Below are positions 10,601-20,913 of a DNA stretch of 64,000 nucleotides, piece after piece. Every line of letters starts with the position of its first letter. Positions within the stretch are counted from its first letter, which is position 1. Source of the DNA: Limonium bicolor (Eukaryota > Streptophyta > Magnoliopsida > Caryophyllales > Plumbaginaceae); NCBI GenBank assembly GCA_023374045.1, contig CM041777.1:479051594-479115593 (forward strand), in the 5' to 3' direction. A program made the position numbers and the translations under genes. The notes beneath the pieces are model-generated. The model was not told the DNA's origin. It made no database searches and was given only the letters and a program-made list of their open reading frames with translations.

Positions 10601-12971
10601 CTAAACTTCTGCACCACCTCAAGCAGATGAAAATTTGTGAGAGATCTGCCTAATTGGATCTTGGTTAGCTAGCTTGAGGTCACTATTCCTTACAAATGAC
10701 CCAATGGCTTGTAAATTCTGATATTTGTAATCATAAATTATGTATGTTGAGATACTAATGTTTGAGGTGGTGCATGCATGCTTTTTCAGGTCTGCTTACA
10801 TATTGAAGCAAGAGTCTTTGCCTCCATCATACAAGTCTTTTCTCAATAAACATGGTGGCAAAGAATCGGTCATTCTACAAGGGATTAAAGAAATCGCAAC
10901 TGGCGTACCCTTCTCAAATTTGGAGGGAATTAAACAGCACTACAACGCTTTGGGCATTGACGTCAAATTAGATCCTCAAATGAAAGTTCCTTGCGCGGTA
11001 TGGATTTTATGCATGGCAAGGCTTTCCCATTTGCATGTGCTTTTCTGTCTTAAAGAAGTTCCTCTTCATTGGGATTCATGTCACTGTTCATTTCTATCAG
11101 GCCTCATTTTCTACCTAGATGGTGGAGGTAGGTTATACTGAAAGACTAGTTAAACCAGCGTTGTAAACAGGACAAGTCTAGTTGTTAATAGATAATCTAC
11201 CGGGACTAAAGCTGAATAGGTTTTCCGCAGAACGACCCCTAAAAGTGTATAAGGCTGATGTATAGAGTACCTATGATTTGGGTGCCTCTACAGGAATAAT
11301 GTAGAGATTGAATTAGAATATTTTGGTTTTGCCCTTTCAGAACCGTTTCCCTTGGCCTTGGTCCATTTGTCTTGTTTGTGTTTATCCCAGTCGATGTCTT
11401 TGTTTGCTCTCTGATGATAATGGCAATGAATTGAACTCTCTGTAGCGTATACCATGTGTTTGAATTACTATTGGTTATTTTGTAGTCAATTCTACTGTCT
11501 CCAATTGTCTCTAGTTTCTTGTCAGACATCTTTGTATATTTTTCTGCATGGCAATTTCAATATTGAGATTCCAGAAGCTGTTTTTTTTTCATATGCACGA
11601 TCTCTTTTGGGTCATGTAATGGAAGATAATTGATCTTGACTTACCATGCAGATGGTTCATGGAAATCAGTCATGTAGTGGACATGTATTGTCCTTTCTTT
11701 TTCAAGCATACAAAAGGGCTTTACCAGTTTATCTCCCAGTGTACTTGATCCCTGCACTGATTGTTCATCGTCAAGACTTGAGGAAAAGGTGAGAAATGAA
11801 GTGATTCTCCTGAATTTTTATCATGATTGGTGAAAGTGCCTTGGTGTCATGACTGTTTCTGCTATGGCTCACTACTGTAGTATTTGGCTGCTTCATCCTT
11901 GTATTATATGGGATCAAGTTTTCCAGTGCTCTTAATAGATGCTAAACTCCACAACACAGTTTTGTCAACAGTTGCCTCAGGCTCAGGCCCTTTGTTAGGG
12001 ACAGATGTAAGTAGTAGGTAACTGGGCCTGTGGTTAAGCTTACTAATGATATTATGTCTAAGAACAGATCCTGTTATTCAACAAAGAGGGAAAGGCGGAG
12101 TGAGCATTATTGTTTATTTATATAAGAAAAAGAGGAATGCTTGACAAGATTATGCGACTTTGTCGTGAGTTTGCTTCTCCCTTTGCTTATGCAGACCTTA
12201 TACAATTCTGGGGAAGAGTGTCTTTGGCATTGCGAGGTCAAGTTTGTTTCTATCTGCATATTGCTCTTCTGCCTGGTAAGATTATCCATCCAATTATAGT
12301 ACGAGCTTCTTCACATAGTATATCTATCCCGACTCCCGAGTGAGCAGTTCAGATACTTTTACTTTTGAATGGTGAATGGGTCATTGGTTATATGCTGAGG
12401 ATGAATCATTTGCTGTTTGTTGGATGGCAGGATGTGGACATGTGTGCTGTTCAGAATATTTGAGTTCTGCAACATTCCAATGATTGCAATGGGATCTGTA
12501 TGGATACTGCTCCTTTCTCTCAGTCATTCCTTTCCTTATGGTGGTTGTTGATTTGAACACCATATTTCCTTAACACTTTTATTTTTGCTTGGTACACCCA
12601 AACATGAAACAAAAACGCAGTTTCCGCCTGGGTTGGCCTTAGCTATAGAGAAGAAGAGTAGAAGGATAGAGATCTCGCTGTACTGCCTGGCCCGGGCGAT
12701 TGAGAGCTTCTTCATATGTATGGACGAAGCAGGGCTGGTGCCGCAACTGCTAAGGATGAAGAGGACTGATGTGGTTGTATTCAGCTTGTCAACAGCAGTG
12801 ATCATGCATTGCTACGCTCAAGAGAGAGAGGTCTTCAGATCCAAGTACTTGAACGTGCTGGACTGGGTGTTCGGTGTGCCACCCCCAACTTGTTACACGC
12901 CAAGATATAGCACTAGTAAACAACAAAAACACTGTAGTAGTGATAAGGTAGTTACTATAGCTGAGCCGTGA
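4624..12971 (+). CDS. TMEM135-like / Tim17-Tim22-Tim23 family membrane protein, 8 exons
   Basis: Exons, placed by GT-AG sites and continuity of the protein, are 4624-4952, 5053-5187, 5774-6001, 10790-10997, 11652-11788, 12195-12275, 12431-12497 and 12621-12971. They total 1536 nt, i.e. 511 residues and a stop with no internal stop, close to the length I recall for plant homologues. The product resembles the plant proteins annotated as TIM22-family or transmembrane protein 135 homologues, which are multi-pass organelle membrane proteins. In animals TMEM135 is linked to mitochondria and peroxisomes; its role in plants is not settled. Visible features are an acidic N-terminus, a Ser-rich tract (about residues 47-60), a Gly-rich stretch (80-90), and conserved blocks [11 protein letters not shown] (exon 2), [19 protein letters not shown] (exon 3), [17 protein letters not shown] (exon 5) and [18 protein letters not shown] near the end. 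The start codon is the first ATG of the long frame. Intron 3 is 4788 bp and full of transposons, but both its splice sites look normal. Its neighbour TRM112 is convergent. Confidence 0.88.
6350..6559 (+). repeat. Copia 5' LTR (6350-6542) and initiator-Met primer-binding site (6546-6559)
   Basis: The LTR begins TGTTAG and ends CTAACA, an inverted 6-mer typical of copia LTRs, and is 193 bp long. Three bases later tggtatcaagagcc at 6546-6559 is the usual copia primer-binding site, complementary in part to the 3' end of initiator methionine tRNA. Confidence 0.75.
6630..6735. repeat. Degenerate cggactgacgatg tandem repeats in the copia leader
   Basis: About eight imperfect copies of a 12-15-bp unit based on cggactgacgatg follow each other between the primer-binding site and the protease remnant, where gag would normally start. 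They produce short open frames on both strands that are not genes. Confidence 0.6.
7051..7911 (+). pseudogene. Copia protease and GAG-pre-integrase region, interrupted
   Basis: The first part (7051-7542) carries the aspartic-protease signature LDTGATTHM near 7230 and the [15 protein letters not shown] block that follows protease in copia polyproteins. After a stop codon at 7540-7542 the same frame continues (7552-7911) into the pre-integrase zinc domain, with HRCFGHPS and [11 protein letters not shown] supplying the His and Cys ligands. The frame is lost at the start of the integrase core. Order and motifs are those of Ty1/copia. Confidence 0.8.
7870..8511 (+). pseudogene. Copia integrase core remnant with several stops and frameshifts
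   Basis: Broken frames show pieces of the integrase catalytic core: an [19 protein letters not shown] segment near 7870-7920, an [13 protein letters not shown] segment near 8000, and the [19 protein letters not shown] block near 8085-8145. The segment 8317-8511 retains the post-core block with FGCTVFTHV and [16 protein letters not shown]. In-frame stops occur near 8057, 8187, 8245 and elsewhere. Confidence 0.75.
8833..9282 (+). pseudogene. Copia reverse transcriptase N-terminal fragment
   Basis: This frame contains the N-terminal RT blocks of copia: [19 protein letters not shown], the CRWIFNLKY block and [13 protein letters not shown], then [13 protein letters not shown]. After a frameshift the next block (DVKNA...) is still recognisable near 9220. 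Sequence homology ends at about 9270 and the YVDD active site is absent. Confidence 0.82.
9373..9784. mobile_element. Mutator-type foldback MITE (412 bp) with perfect 9-bp target duplication
   Basis: The element begins gggaaatttcaccaaata and ends with the inverse, tatttggtgaaatttccc. The inverted arms continue for roughly 130 bp at each end, leaving only a short centre. A perfect 9-bp direct repeat, aagaaaaaa, flanks it at 9364-9372 and 9785-9793. Long terminal inverted repeats with 9-bp duplications are typical of Mutator-like elements. There is no coding sequence. It inserted exactly at the left end of the next MITE. Confidence 0.85.
9785..10053. mobile_element. Second MITE in intron 3 (terminal inverted repeats aaaattacatccccc...)
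   Basis: The left end reads aaaaattacatcccccaccc and continues with atgacgtttggtgaaa. The right end (about 10010-10053) is its inverse, ending gtgggggatgtaattttccc. The inverted arms share about 35 bp. No unambiguous target duplication was found because the left end was hit by the neighbouring Mutator-type MITE. There is no coding capacity. Confidence 0.65.
10380..10608. repeat. hAT-like repeat remnant rich in gggttgggtat motifs
   Basis: The stretch is made of repeats of gggtcgggt and ggttgggtatggg and ends cccattaacccgaattgccacccct at 10608; the inverse of that end (taggggtggcaattcggg) is a hAT-like terminus common in plants. A partly similar stretch lies at 9284-9345, just after the broken copia RT, so the two could be ends of one older element that the MITEs later entered. 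The matching left terminus was not found. Confidence 0.4.
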
Positions 12972-13488
12972 AACATATAGGTAAGGTAATAACCGTACGC
13001 CAAGTGAACCGGTCAAAAATTGTTTAGTGATTCTTTATCAACGAAGCATTGATAAATACTTGTCTAAATTATAGGGAGAGAGTGAGGTTGTACAATAGAG
13101 ATGCTTATTGAGGGTTTTTTTTTCTTTTTTTTTTATAATTTGGATCATTACGCGTATGTTAGCTGGCTTTAATCCAATTTGTATTGGTCACGATTAAAGC
13201 AAGCTGATTGGCGTCATGTTGAAGGGGTGCATGTACATATAATAGAAACAACTCAAGTTTGAACCAAGTCTTGGATTCTCCTTCAATGTAGGCATAGTGC
13301 TATTACTTAACAATCAGAAGGATTACAAAAACCAATCTCTCATTCACTAATTTTATCAAACATGTAGTGTGCTTCTCTTCCAGTTGCGCTGAGCGCGTAC
13401 AATGAAATACCAAAAAGAAAACTAAGCGTGCACGAAATGAAAGAGAGAAGACCACCACCGGGCACAAACTAAATTAAGTAGAACCAAT
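12972..13488. other. Convergent intergenic region with both 3' ends
   Basis: 517 bp between the stop codons of the TMEM135-like gene and TRM112, which point at each other. It should contain both 3' UTRs and polyadenylation regions. I saw no further gene. A T-rich run is present at about 13117-13136. Confidence 0.5.
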
Positions 13489-13857
13489 TTAGACTTCGTC
13501 CTCGTGAAGCAGCATATTAGGGATACCCTTCTGAACAGGGAACTTCCGTCCAGTCTCGGGGCAAACGAGGGCGCCCTCTACGAGATCAAGCTCAAGGAGA
13601 GCGTGGTGAAACTTTTGAAGAAAATCTTCGGAATCGAGCAATGAAGGGTTGGCTTCATCAGGAAGCTCCGTGTACCCCAGCGACTTGGCAGCGCCAGCGA
13701 GAGCCTTCCACTCGATCTTGGGGAACATATTTTTGAGGAATTCGGTGTTCATCTCCACATCCTTGGCGACCACTTCCACCATTTCGATACCCAACGGAAA
13801 TCCATTGCTGACCCCCTTTATGTTGCAAGAGAGCATGTTGTGTGTCAAGAGTCTCAT
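13489..13857 (-). CDS. TRM112: TRM112-like multifunctional methyltransferase activator subunit
   Basis: Complete intronless frame of 122 residues, the normal length for eukaryotic Trm112. The protein starts MRLLTHNMLSCNIKGV and ends KGIPNMLLHEDEV, both strongly conserved in the family. Trm112 is a small zinc-ribbon protein that binds and stabilises several methyltransferases acting on tRNA, rRNA and translation release factor. In this copy the C-terminal ribbon region reads CPETGRKFPV, with the single Cys usual for plant and animal forms there, and a further Cys lies in the N-terminal MLSC segment. The middle (KALAGAAKSLGYTELPDE, FLQKFHHALLELDL) also fits. The start is the first ATG of the frame and gives the conserved N-terminus. 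No damage is seen. Confidence 0.95.
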   Translation of the reverse strand: MRLLTHNMLSCNIKGVSNGFPLGIEMVEVVAKDVEMNTEFLKNMFPKIEWKALAGAAKSLGYTELPDEANPSLLDSEDFLQKFHHALLELDLVEGALVCPETGRKFPVQKGIPNMLLHEDEV

Positions 13858-14427
13858 CTTTCTCTACTCCTGCCGAGTAAGTGTCAATGTCTCGCGGCGG
13901 CGGAGAAGGCGAGCGAAGATGATTATTTTACTTATTGATTTCCCTCGGTCTCTCCCTTTGAGTTTATGAGAGCGGTGACGGGAGCGAGCAGCGAATGGTA
14001 ATAGGCAATTAACAAAACGTTATAAAACCAAGAGCAAGAGGGGAGTCAGGCCCATTTAACCTCCACCAAACTGGGCTGATGAAGGCCCAACCCACCACCG
14101 TCGTATCATAGCTAGCTTGTTTTGTGTCGAGAGGTGCTGGCAGTAGCATCTGCTTTGGAAAGTAGTACCATGTCCACCGACTACTAACAGCAGCTATTAG
14201 TCGTAGTCGGTTGGCCATTCTGATTTGGGCATCACATACCAAAATTTAACTATTTGATTAATTACAAATCACACTATTGATGTAATGCTGTCAGTACTTC
14301 ATAAGCGAGGCACTGCAGCTATCCAATGAAACGAAAACGTTGCCGAATAAAGTGGTATTCGGTCTGGTTTAGGTACGGGCAACCGAACAATAATAGTCCA
14401 AACGAAAAAGGATTCATTAGTTCAATT
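13858..14427. other. TRM112 promoter side and intergenic sequence
   Basis: This is the 5' flank of TRM112 on the minus strand. The first ~60 bp (ctcgcggcggcggagaagg) are GC-rich and probably 5' UTR. Farther out the sequence has no recognisable frame, and the 77-codon frame at 14009-14242 shows no family features. It ends at the hAT target duplication. Confidence 0.4.
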
Positions 14428-15501
14428 TAGAGCTGATCATTCGGGCGGGCCGGGTTAGGGCCGGGCCGATCATGATTTTTCTACCCGTCGGGCCTAAAAA
14501 ATTTATCCAAGCCCGTTTTAGAAAAATTCAGGCCGGGCCGGGCCAGACCCGGTTTTTTTCTACCTGTGCCAATGCCCGGCCCGCCCGGTCCAGTTTTAAC
14601 TCAATTTTCTCTTTGTCTGAAATGTTTTCTTAAAAATCAAGCATGATTAGAACTACCAAAGTGCTACAAAAAGACGAGAGGAGTATGAAAACTTCAAATG
14701 TGCACCCAATAGCATAACTAGTTATAATAAACCATCGATGACATTTACATAGTATAATCCTAATGTGCACCCAATGTTTCTCAATAACTCACACTAGTTC
14801 TTTGTTCAAGTAATATACTTCAAAGTTCCAACCATCACCGCTTCAGATTCACTTGGTGAAAATGAGGAGTAGAAATCGAGAGGAGTATGAAAACTTAACA
14901 GAAAGACAAAAAAAAGGAAAAAAGCTAAGCGAAATTTGAAAAAACTTGGGAGGAGTAACGGAAACTTAATATATTGATGAATGTAGAGGAACGAGACCGA
15001 AAAGGTGGGTGATTGAATGAGTTTTCCGGGGAACTGAGTAGTACCTAGAGAGGCAAGAATTTGGATTTTGTTGGAAGCTTTTTCGGGTAAGGAATGTTCC
15101 AGCTTCTAGGCAACGTAGATAAAATGAGAGATGGTCAGCTCGATTGGGTTTTGATGATTTGTAACTTTGTTTAGTTGGCTTGCTTACATGGGAGGGCTGG
15201 AGCGTGGAAAGTATGCACGCTTTTTTTATTTTGTATTTTTTCATAACATTATGCACATAAAATGAGAAGTCCATGTTATAACATATATAATAAACTGATA
15301 ATGTAATGTAACTATGGTAACGGGCCGGGCCGGGCCATCAACTGGGCAAATTTTTTAGCCATAACCCGGCCCGAAAAAAAATTCAGGCTGATTTTTTTGT
15401 CCAAACCCGCCTAGTCATTTTTTTCCTCCCATACCCGTTGGGTTAATATATAGGGCGGGCCGGGCTGGACGGTTGGGCTATATTGACCATGATCGGCTCT
15501 A
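14428..15501. mobile_element. Non-autonomous hAT-like element (1074 bp)
   Basis: The left end is tagagctgatcattcgggcg and the right end, read inverted, is tagagccgatcatgg, giving a short imperfect terminal inverted repeat. Flanking 8-bp sequences gttcaatt (14420-14427) and cttcaatt (15502-15509) match at seven of eight positions. Both subterminal zones are packed with gggccgggcc/cccggcccg motifs, a common feature of this plant hAT class. The middle is AT-rich and has no transposase frame. Confidence 0.75.
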
Positions 15502-15858
15502 CTTCAATTATAGTGGTGAATCTAAACTCCAACCGCCTCAAACTGAACGAACTACAATGCGAAAAATACTTATAAAAATTCATTTAAGAAACGACTAATA
15601 CTAGAGGGTACTAACTATTTAATTTAAGGTTGACTTAGAGTTTTTACAAGCTCTCTTATTTCGTGGATCCATTATTTCCTTGTGATGCATATCACTACGT
15701 ACCTAATTAACTTGCAGTCCATCGATCTTTGAATTTACTTTTGAGTCGCGGGGTGGGAGGAAGGTCGAGCACTTGTATATATGAATCTCGTAGCTTGCTA
15801 GCTGACTCTGAATGTGTGAGTTGGCTGGCAATTTCGGATTAAAATCTGTATTTCTTAG

Positions 15859-16372
15859 GGTATCCACAATGGTTTTAAGTTTATTAATATATTTTTAGAT
15901 ATTATGTCATCTAAAAATTACTCTCTTCGTTCAACAATAACTGTCATTTTAGAAACTTGCACACTTATTAAGAAAAGTAGAACAATGACGCATGTGCCCT
16001 TACTTTTTACTTTTCCATTTAGATAATAATTACTTTTATATTGAATAGTAGGGGTAAAAGTGGAAAGAAGTGTGTCAAAAAGCTAGAATGACAGATATTT
16101 TTGAACAAGAATCACATCCTAAAACGACAAATATTAATGAATGGAGGGAGTATATTTTATTACTTAAAAAACTCTATTCATTACAATAACGAAGTTTCTT
16201 AATCTTCTGTCTCTTAGTGAACAACCAATAAACTATCACTATTTAGGTGTAAGATAAAATATGAAAGAGAAAGATACACATATGTGAGTCTAATGTGTCA
16301 TAAAAAGTGGGATTCTTATTTAAGAATTTTGGAGAGAGAAAATAGGTGGAATCTACACCATTGTGAACATTT
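15859..16372. mobile_element. Candidate outer MITE with tatccacaatggt ends, carrying a Stowaway insertion
   Basis: The left end gggtatccacaatggtttta and the right end acaccattgtgaacat are partly inverse (cacaatggt core). Such ends are seen in PIF/Harbinger-type MITEs. The terminal similarity is short, and no clear 3-bp duplication was confirmed. The Stowaway element at 15921-16150 sits inside it. Confidence 0.35.
15921..16150. mobile_element. Stowaway (Tc1/mariner) MITE, 230 bp
   Basis: The ends are ctctcttcgttcaacaataa and, inverted, ctccctccattcattaatat, i.e. the familiar plant Stowaway CTCCCTCCGT-type terminus, diverged on the left. TA dinucleotides flank it at 15919-15920 and 16151-16152. 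The inner inverted blocks (actgtcattttag near the left, cgacaaat near the right) agree. Non-coding. Confidence 0.7.
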
Positions 16373-16632
16373 CACATATGTAACCGTGTTAACAAAAGTA
16401 ATAAATTTGATGAATAATTTGGGAATGCAGAGGGAACTACACACATAAATATCTACGTGTTGAGTACTGATGAGAATGTAACATATATACAGCGGAACGC
16501 AGGCCACTTGAGACGTCAACTTGTTTTACAGATAGACAATTGGAAGGTATATACAAGCTAGCTAGCTAGCTATATAAGATATCTACCAAATACCAATGCA
16601 AAACAATCTAGTAGGTGAACACGCAATCCCGA

Positions 16633-16843
16633 CTATTATACAACCGGTTGTATGATGTTTATGTACATCCCTGAACATTCTTCACAATTAATTTGAACAA
16701 TCATCGTATAAAGTTGAACAACTTTCACAATAACACATAGAACTTTTACATCAATATGAACAATCAATATAAAAACTTGAACAATATTTGAATTTAAAAT
16801 GAACGATTGTACGATGCTCACCGTACAACCGGTTGTACAATAG
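16633..16843. mobile_element. Small MITE with palindromic ends (tacaaccggttgta)
   Basis: The left end ctattatacaaccggttgta and the right end, inverted, ctattgtacaaccggttgta match at 19 of 20 positions. The core acaaccggttgt is itself a palindrome, so each end can also fold on its own. The 170-bp interior is AT-rich with gaaca repeats. I found no clear target duplication, so the superfamily is left open. Confidence 0.6.
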
Positions 16844-16863
16844 AATTTGCCGTGAACACGCAC

Positions 16864-17297
16864 CTCTGGTTTCCAGCTATACCCGTCGTCGTAGAGTTAT
16901 CAGGAGACACCTGCGTGTCTAGTCGTTATGTTCACACTATATGCTGTCAATTGAGGCCCTTCTTAAAAGAATTGAGGTTAATGCCTTTGTCGTTATATAC
17001 ACGTACAACGACATATTTCTCTTCTATAGTGGATATGTATGCTATTTTTTTTTTTTTGAAAACTAGTGGATATGTATGCTATTATCCGCTTATCCTCTCA
17101 ATATGCCCGGTTTGGTGGCTAGATATGAACGAATATATATATATATTTACTATTTAGTAGTTTTTGGAATGCAGACAAACTCGTGTATTTCTAGATTCTA
17201 CTCTTTCTATCCTATTTGTAGGCCTTGATTGGCCCCCTCATTTCCCATGTAAGGGTGTGTTGCGGTGGAATTCCCGATTCCGGGTTTTTTTTAAACT
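16864..17297. other. Intergenic sequence before the MULE cluster
   Basis: No recognisable gene. It contains a 20-bp direct repeat (agtggatatgtatgctatt) at about 17029 and 17065 separated by a T-run, and a short ta-repeat near 17136-17147. Confidence 0.4.
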
Positions 17298-17442
17298 GAT
17301 GCCGATAAATGAATTATCGGCTTCTCTACAACGGAAAATTCGACCGTTGGGGTTGTAGAGAAGCCGATAATTCATTTATCGGCATCACTGAAGCCGATAA
17401 ATGAATTATCGGCTTCTCTACAACGCCCCAACGGTCGAATTT
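17298..17442. repeat. Two overlapping, mutually exclusive hairpins upstream of the MULE gene
   Basis: Three copies of one arm sequence follow each other. Segment 17298-17332 (gatgccgataaatgaattat...) is the exact reverse complement of 17352-17386, giving a 35-bp stem with a 19-nt loop. The same middle segment also pairs with the third copy: 17336-17383 pairs with 17393-17442 to form a 48-bp stem with a 2-nt bulge and a 9-nt loop. The second stem includes a gaccgttgggg/ccccaacggtc section at its base. The structure ends about 130 bp before the likely MULE start codon. It may be subterminal foldback DNA of the element, or a source of hairpin RNA. Confidence 0.85.
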
Positions 17443-17571
17443 CTGGTATGAGCTTATATAAATGATTGATTGGCTCTTCAAACTTCTGCTGCTTCATTGC
17501 TATCTCGTTGCTATTTTTCATTCTCTTCACACATTCCTCACTCTTTCAACTATTTGCTATACATATTTGAG

Positions 17572-20031
17572 ATGGATATCCCATGTACTCTGTATCTAAA
17601 TGTAGAGCTCAAATACAATCCAGATGGTATTTATTTTCATATAAATCCCAATTGGTCGAAATTTATCCATTGTGAAATTCCCCAGTCTTCCACATTTCAA
17701 TCCTTCAAAGATACCGTCAAAAATCTTGTCGACTTGGAGTTAGGGGGAGATTATGTCATCACCGACATGGTTTGCAGAAAGTTGGAGAACAAATATCCAA
17801 CTTGCTCTTATCTTCCACTCAAAATTACCAGCGATTCCCGGGTGAAGCTGATGATATCGAACTTCATCAAGAATTCAGACTTGCTGAACAACGTGGCTGT
17901 GCAAGTTGAGTTCGAGCATGTGACTACCCCTTCTCCGGAGGAAGACAATGAAACAGATGATGATTTTTCCCTGCATCAACAAGCCGAAGATGAAAATCTA
18001 CAGACTTCGGATGATGATTCTGAGATGGAGCCAGAAGATTTACCTGACGACGACATGATTGATGAAGCTGGGCCCTCCACACCGTACACTCTGCAGCGCC
18101 GTTCTCATCGCAAGTGGATTTAGAGGCCATAAGCCAGATACCATCAGACATTGATCGACGCGGTTTGCCATACTGGAGGCCAGGTCAAGAGTTTGTGGTG
18201 GGGCAAGAATTTGCTGATAAAAATGTTCTTGTGACTGCAGTAAAACAGTATCACTTGGAGAGAAACGTAGATTTCATTGCCCTCGAGAATAACAGGAGAA
18301 TTTACACCCTAAGGTGCCGACAAGGGTGCAGTTTCAGATTTCGAGCTGCGCTGCTAAAGAATTCATTTGAATGGCGGATACGGAAATTTAGTCCTCACAC
18401 ATGTGCTCCAACCCTAGACGAGAGTAATGATCATTTTTTGACTTACAATTTCATAGCTGAAGTCATGATACCAAGGATCAAAGAGAACCCTGCTCTACAA
18501 GTGAAGACTGTGATTCAACTGATCCGCTCAGATATAAAAGGAAGATTAGCTACAAGAAAGCTTGGTTAGGCCGTGTTGAAGCGATAAGAAGGGTCTATGG
18601 TGATTGGGAGCAGTCATTTACCGAATTACCCAGGTATATCATAACCATCAAACACTCTATACCTAATTCGTATGTCGACCTAGAGTCAACTGTTGTGTTT
18701 CAAGATGAAACTCAGACCACTTCTGTTAGGCGGTTTAAGCGTTGTTTTTGGGCATTTGGGCCATGCCTCACTGCTTTCAAGTATATGAAACCTCTACTTC
18801 AAATAGATGCCACCCACCTGTACGGTAAGTACAAAGGGAAATTATTGGTTGCTGTGGCTCAAGATGGTAACAACAAGATAATACCAATGGCCTTTGCTAT
18901 TGTTGCTAGCGAATCTAGAGATGATTGGAAATATTTTCTTGACCGTGTTCGCAACATAGTCATTGGAGCTAGGAACGATGTGACAGTTATTACGGATCGG
19001 GCCGCAGCTATAATGTCAATAATGAGGGAAGAACAGTAGTGGCTTCCTCCTTATGCCCAACATTTCTTGTGTATCCGTCATATTGCTTCAAACTTTCAGA
19101 CAAGATTTGGAAACAAGGAGTGGAAGAAGTACCTCATCAACACAGGTAATTGTGAGAGATTTGTATGTCTTCATCTTTTTGTATATTGTTTATCATTTAA
19201 TCTGATAATATTTCTTGTGCAGGCTACTATTTCAGAAGGGATATAGTTCAGGACAGATTAAATCACTTACTTTCTCTACACCCCTCAATTCCTCCTTTTT
19301 TGAGCCCCCTGAGAAGTGGTCACGTGCGTATGATGATGGCAAAAGGTGGGGCCATATGACTACTAACTTGGTAGAGTGCATGAATGGGGTGTTGAAGAGG
19401 GTTCGGCTCTTACCGGTAACAGCTATTGTTGAAAGCACTTTGTACAAGTTAATTGATTACTTTCGAGATAACTTAGAAACTTACACTGCACAACGGAATA
19501 GTGGGTTGTTTTTCACCAAACACCTACTGGAGAAAGTAGGTGAGAACCAAACACTTGCCAACTACCACCGTGTGGTTGTTATCGATGCTATGGATTTGGT
19601 GTTTGAGGTGGTTGACAATGGGGATTCGAACTTAAGGCGTGACAAAGGTAAATTTGCAGTGCGAATTAACTCTAGGGAATGTGAATGCGGTGAATGGCAG
19701 GCGTTTAAGTATCCATGCTCACATGTCATGGCCGTGTGCTGTACTACCGCCCTGGACTGGAGGAACTACGTTCATCCAGTTTACAGACTTGAAACGATGA
19801 TACAGGCTTACAGCGAGAACAAGTTTGTGCCACTAGGAAATCAAGGGAAGTGGCCCATATACGCCGGACTTCGTATTGTTCCTGATCCTGCAATGATGCG
19901 CAACGTTAGAGGCGCCCCACATTCTCCCGTATTCATAATGAAATGGATGAGAATTATGAGCGTGAAACAAGACATTGTGGGCTATGTCGCCAACAAGGAC
20001 ATGTAAGGACAAGATGCCCGAATGCAAGTTA
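17572..20031 (+). pseudogene. Mutator-like (MULE) transposase gene, frameshifted
   Basis: In order along the plus strand: an N-terminal domain starting MDIPCTLYLNVE (start chosen at 17572 because two related copies nearby begin the same way), an acidic linker (EEDNETDDD to DLPDDDMIDE), and a MuDR-type DNA-binding domain (18114-18569; KQYHLERNVDF, YTLRCRQGC, WRIRKFSPHTC). The MULE catalytic domain follows (18695-19160; IDATHLYGKYKGKLLVA with the first Asp, VITDRAAAIM with the second). After an apparent intron (19147-19222) come the RWGHMTTNLVECMN block, a SWIM zinc finger (CECGEW ... PCSHVMAVC, near 19680-19740) and a terminal CX2CX4HX4C knuckle near 19975-20015. Defects: frame changes near 18110, 18537 and 19925, an in-frame stop at 19037-19039, and disordered frame after the intron. 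The gene is dead, but only lightly damaged. Confidence 0.88.
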
Positions 20032-20415
20032 TAATTAATTCCCCACTGTCATTGTATGTTATTGCATTAGCCAATTATGCTCCTGCTCAGACAGGTCGTG
20101 CCTTTAGCAAGCACAACAAAACAATGTAATTTACCCATTGTCTGTAGTAATGAATTATCTTTACATTTGCATTTGTTAAATAAGCAAGGACTAAAAATTG
20201 ATTTGATATACCATTTTATTGGCTTAGGAAATATTCCAAATACATAAAGCGATTCAATGACATCCATCACTGTTTTATTACAGTACGACATACTAATACG
20301 TATTCATCTTCTCATACGTGCTTTCTTTAAAAAAGAACATATATCATAGGAGTATCCACATATCACTTCTGTCGATGCCTTAGAATGGACGAGATATGCA
20401 TCATCCACCAACATA
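20032..20415. other. Non-coding spacer between two MULE-derived genes
   Basis: About 380 bp where the plus-strand MULE gene ends and the minus-strand N-terminal fragment would continue. No transposase body is present on the minus strand, which is where the fragment's remaining domains would have to be. Confidence 0.5.
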
Positions 20416-20862
20416 TTAACCTTCGTGTTCGCTGTCATCTGAACCGTAATCTTCATTATACTCTTCTGCCAAGGATATGCTCGCGAAATTATCACGTGGT
20501 GGTGGGGTAACTTCCCTAAATGCATACACCACATAGAATTCTAATCGAGTATAAAATTGTTGATTATAAACGAACCGTTCAATCATTGTTTGAACGTGAA
20601 CATCTCGTTTTATTTGCAATGGCCCCCATACAGGGCGTGGCTGGGAACACAACAGTAATCGATGAAGTATCGATTCAACGACACAATTGTAACCGTAACG
20701 CTCTTTGAACCTAGTCTCTACAGCATTGTCAAACTCGGCGAACGTAATATCCATTTCGACATCCAAATCGAAATGCTCAGTGGAATATGTTGTGGCAAAA
20801 TACAAACCTGATTCGTTGGTGATTGGCTCAACGTCAACCAAGATAGTGCAAGGGATCTCCAT
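20416..20862 (-). pseudogene. Stand-alone MULE N-terminal domain (copy 2)
   Basis: Open frame of 148 residues from the Met that aligns with the paralogue at 17572 (MEIPCTILVDVE versus MDIPCTLYLNVE); an upstream in-frame Met would start at 20913. Shared features with the MULE N-terminus are the GLYF/GIYF motif, a V-x-x-M-I-x-x-F segment (VQTMIERFVYNQ) and an acidic C-terminal tail (EEYNEDYGSDDSEHEG). The transposase domains that should follow are missing, although the frame itself is intact and ends cleanly after the acidic tail. It could be a truncated element or a small element-encoded accessory gene. Its function is unknown. Confidence 0.6.
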
Positions 20863-20913
20863 TGATGAAATGCGACGATGAAGTTCAGCAAGAGCTGTGG
20901 ATAACTTATGCAA

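Noticed and set aside
11239..11529. 96-codon frame on the minus strand
   Set aside because: It lies in intron 4 of the TMEM135-like gene, antisense, and has no recognisable features.
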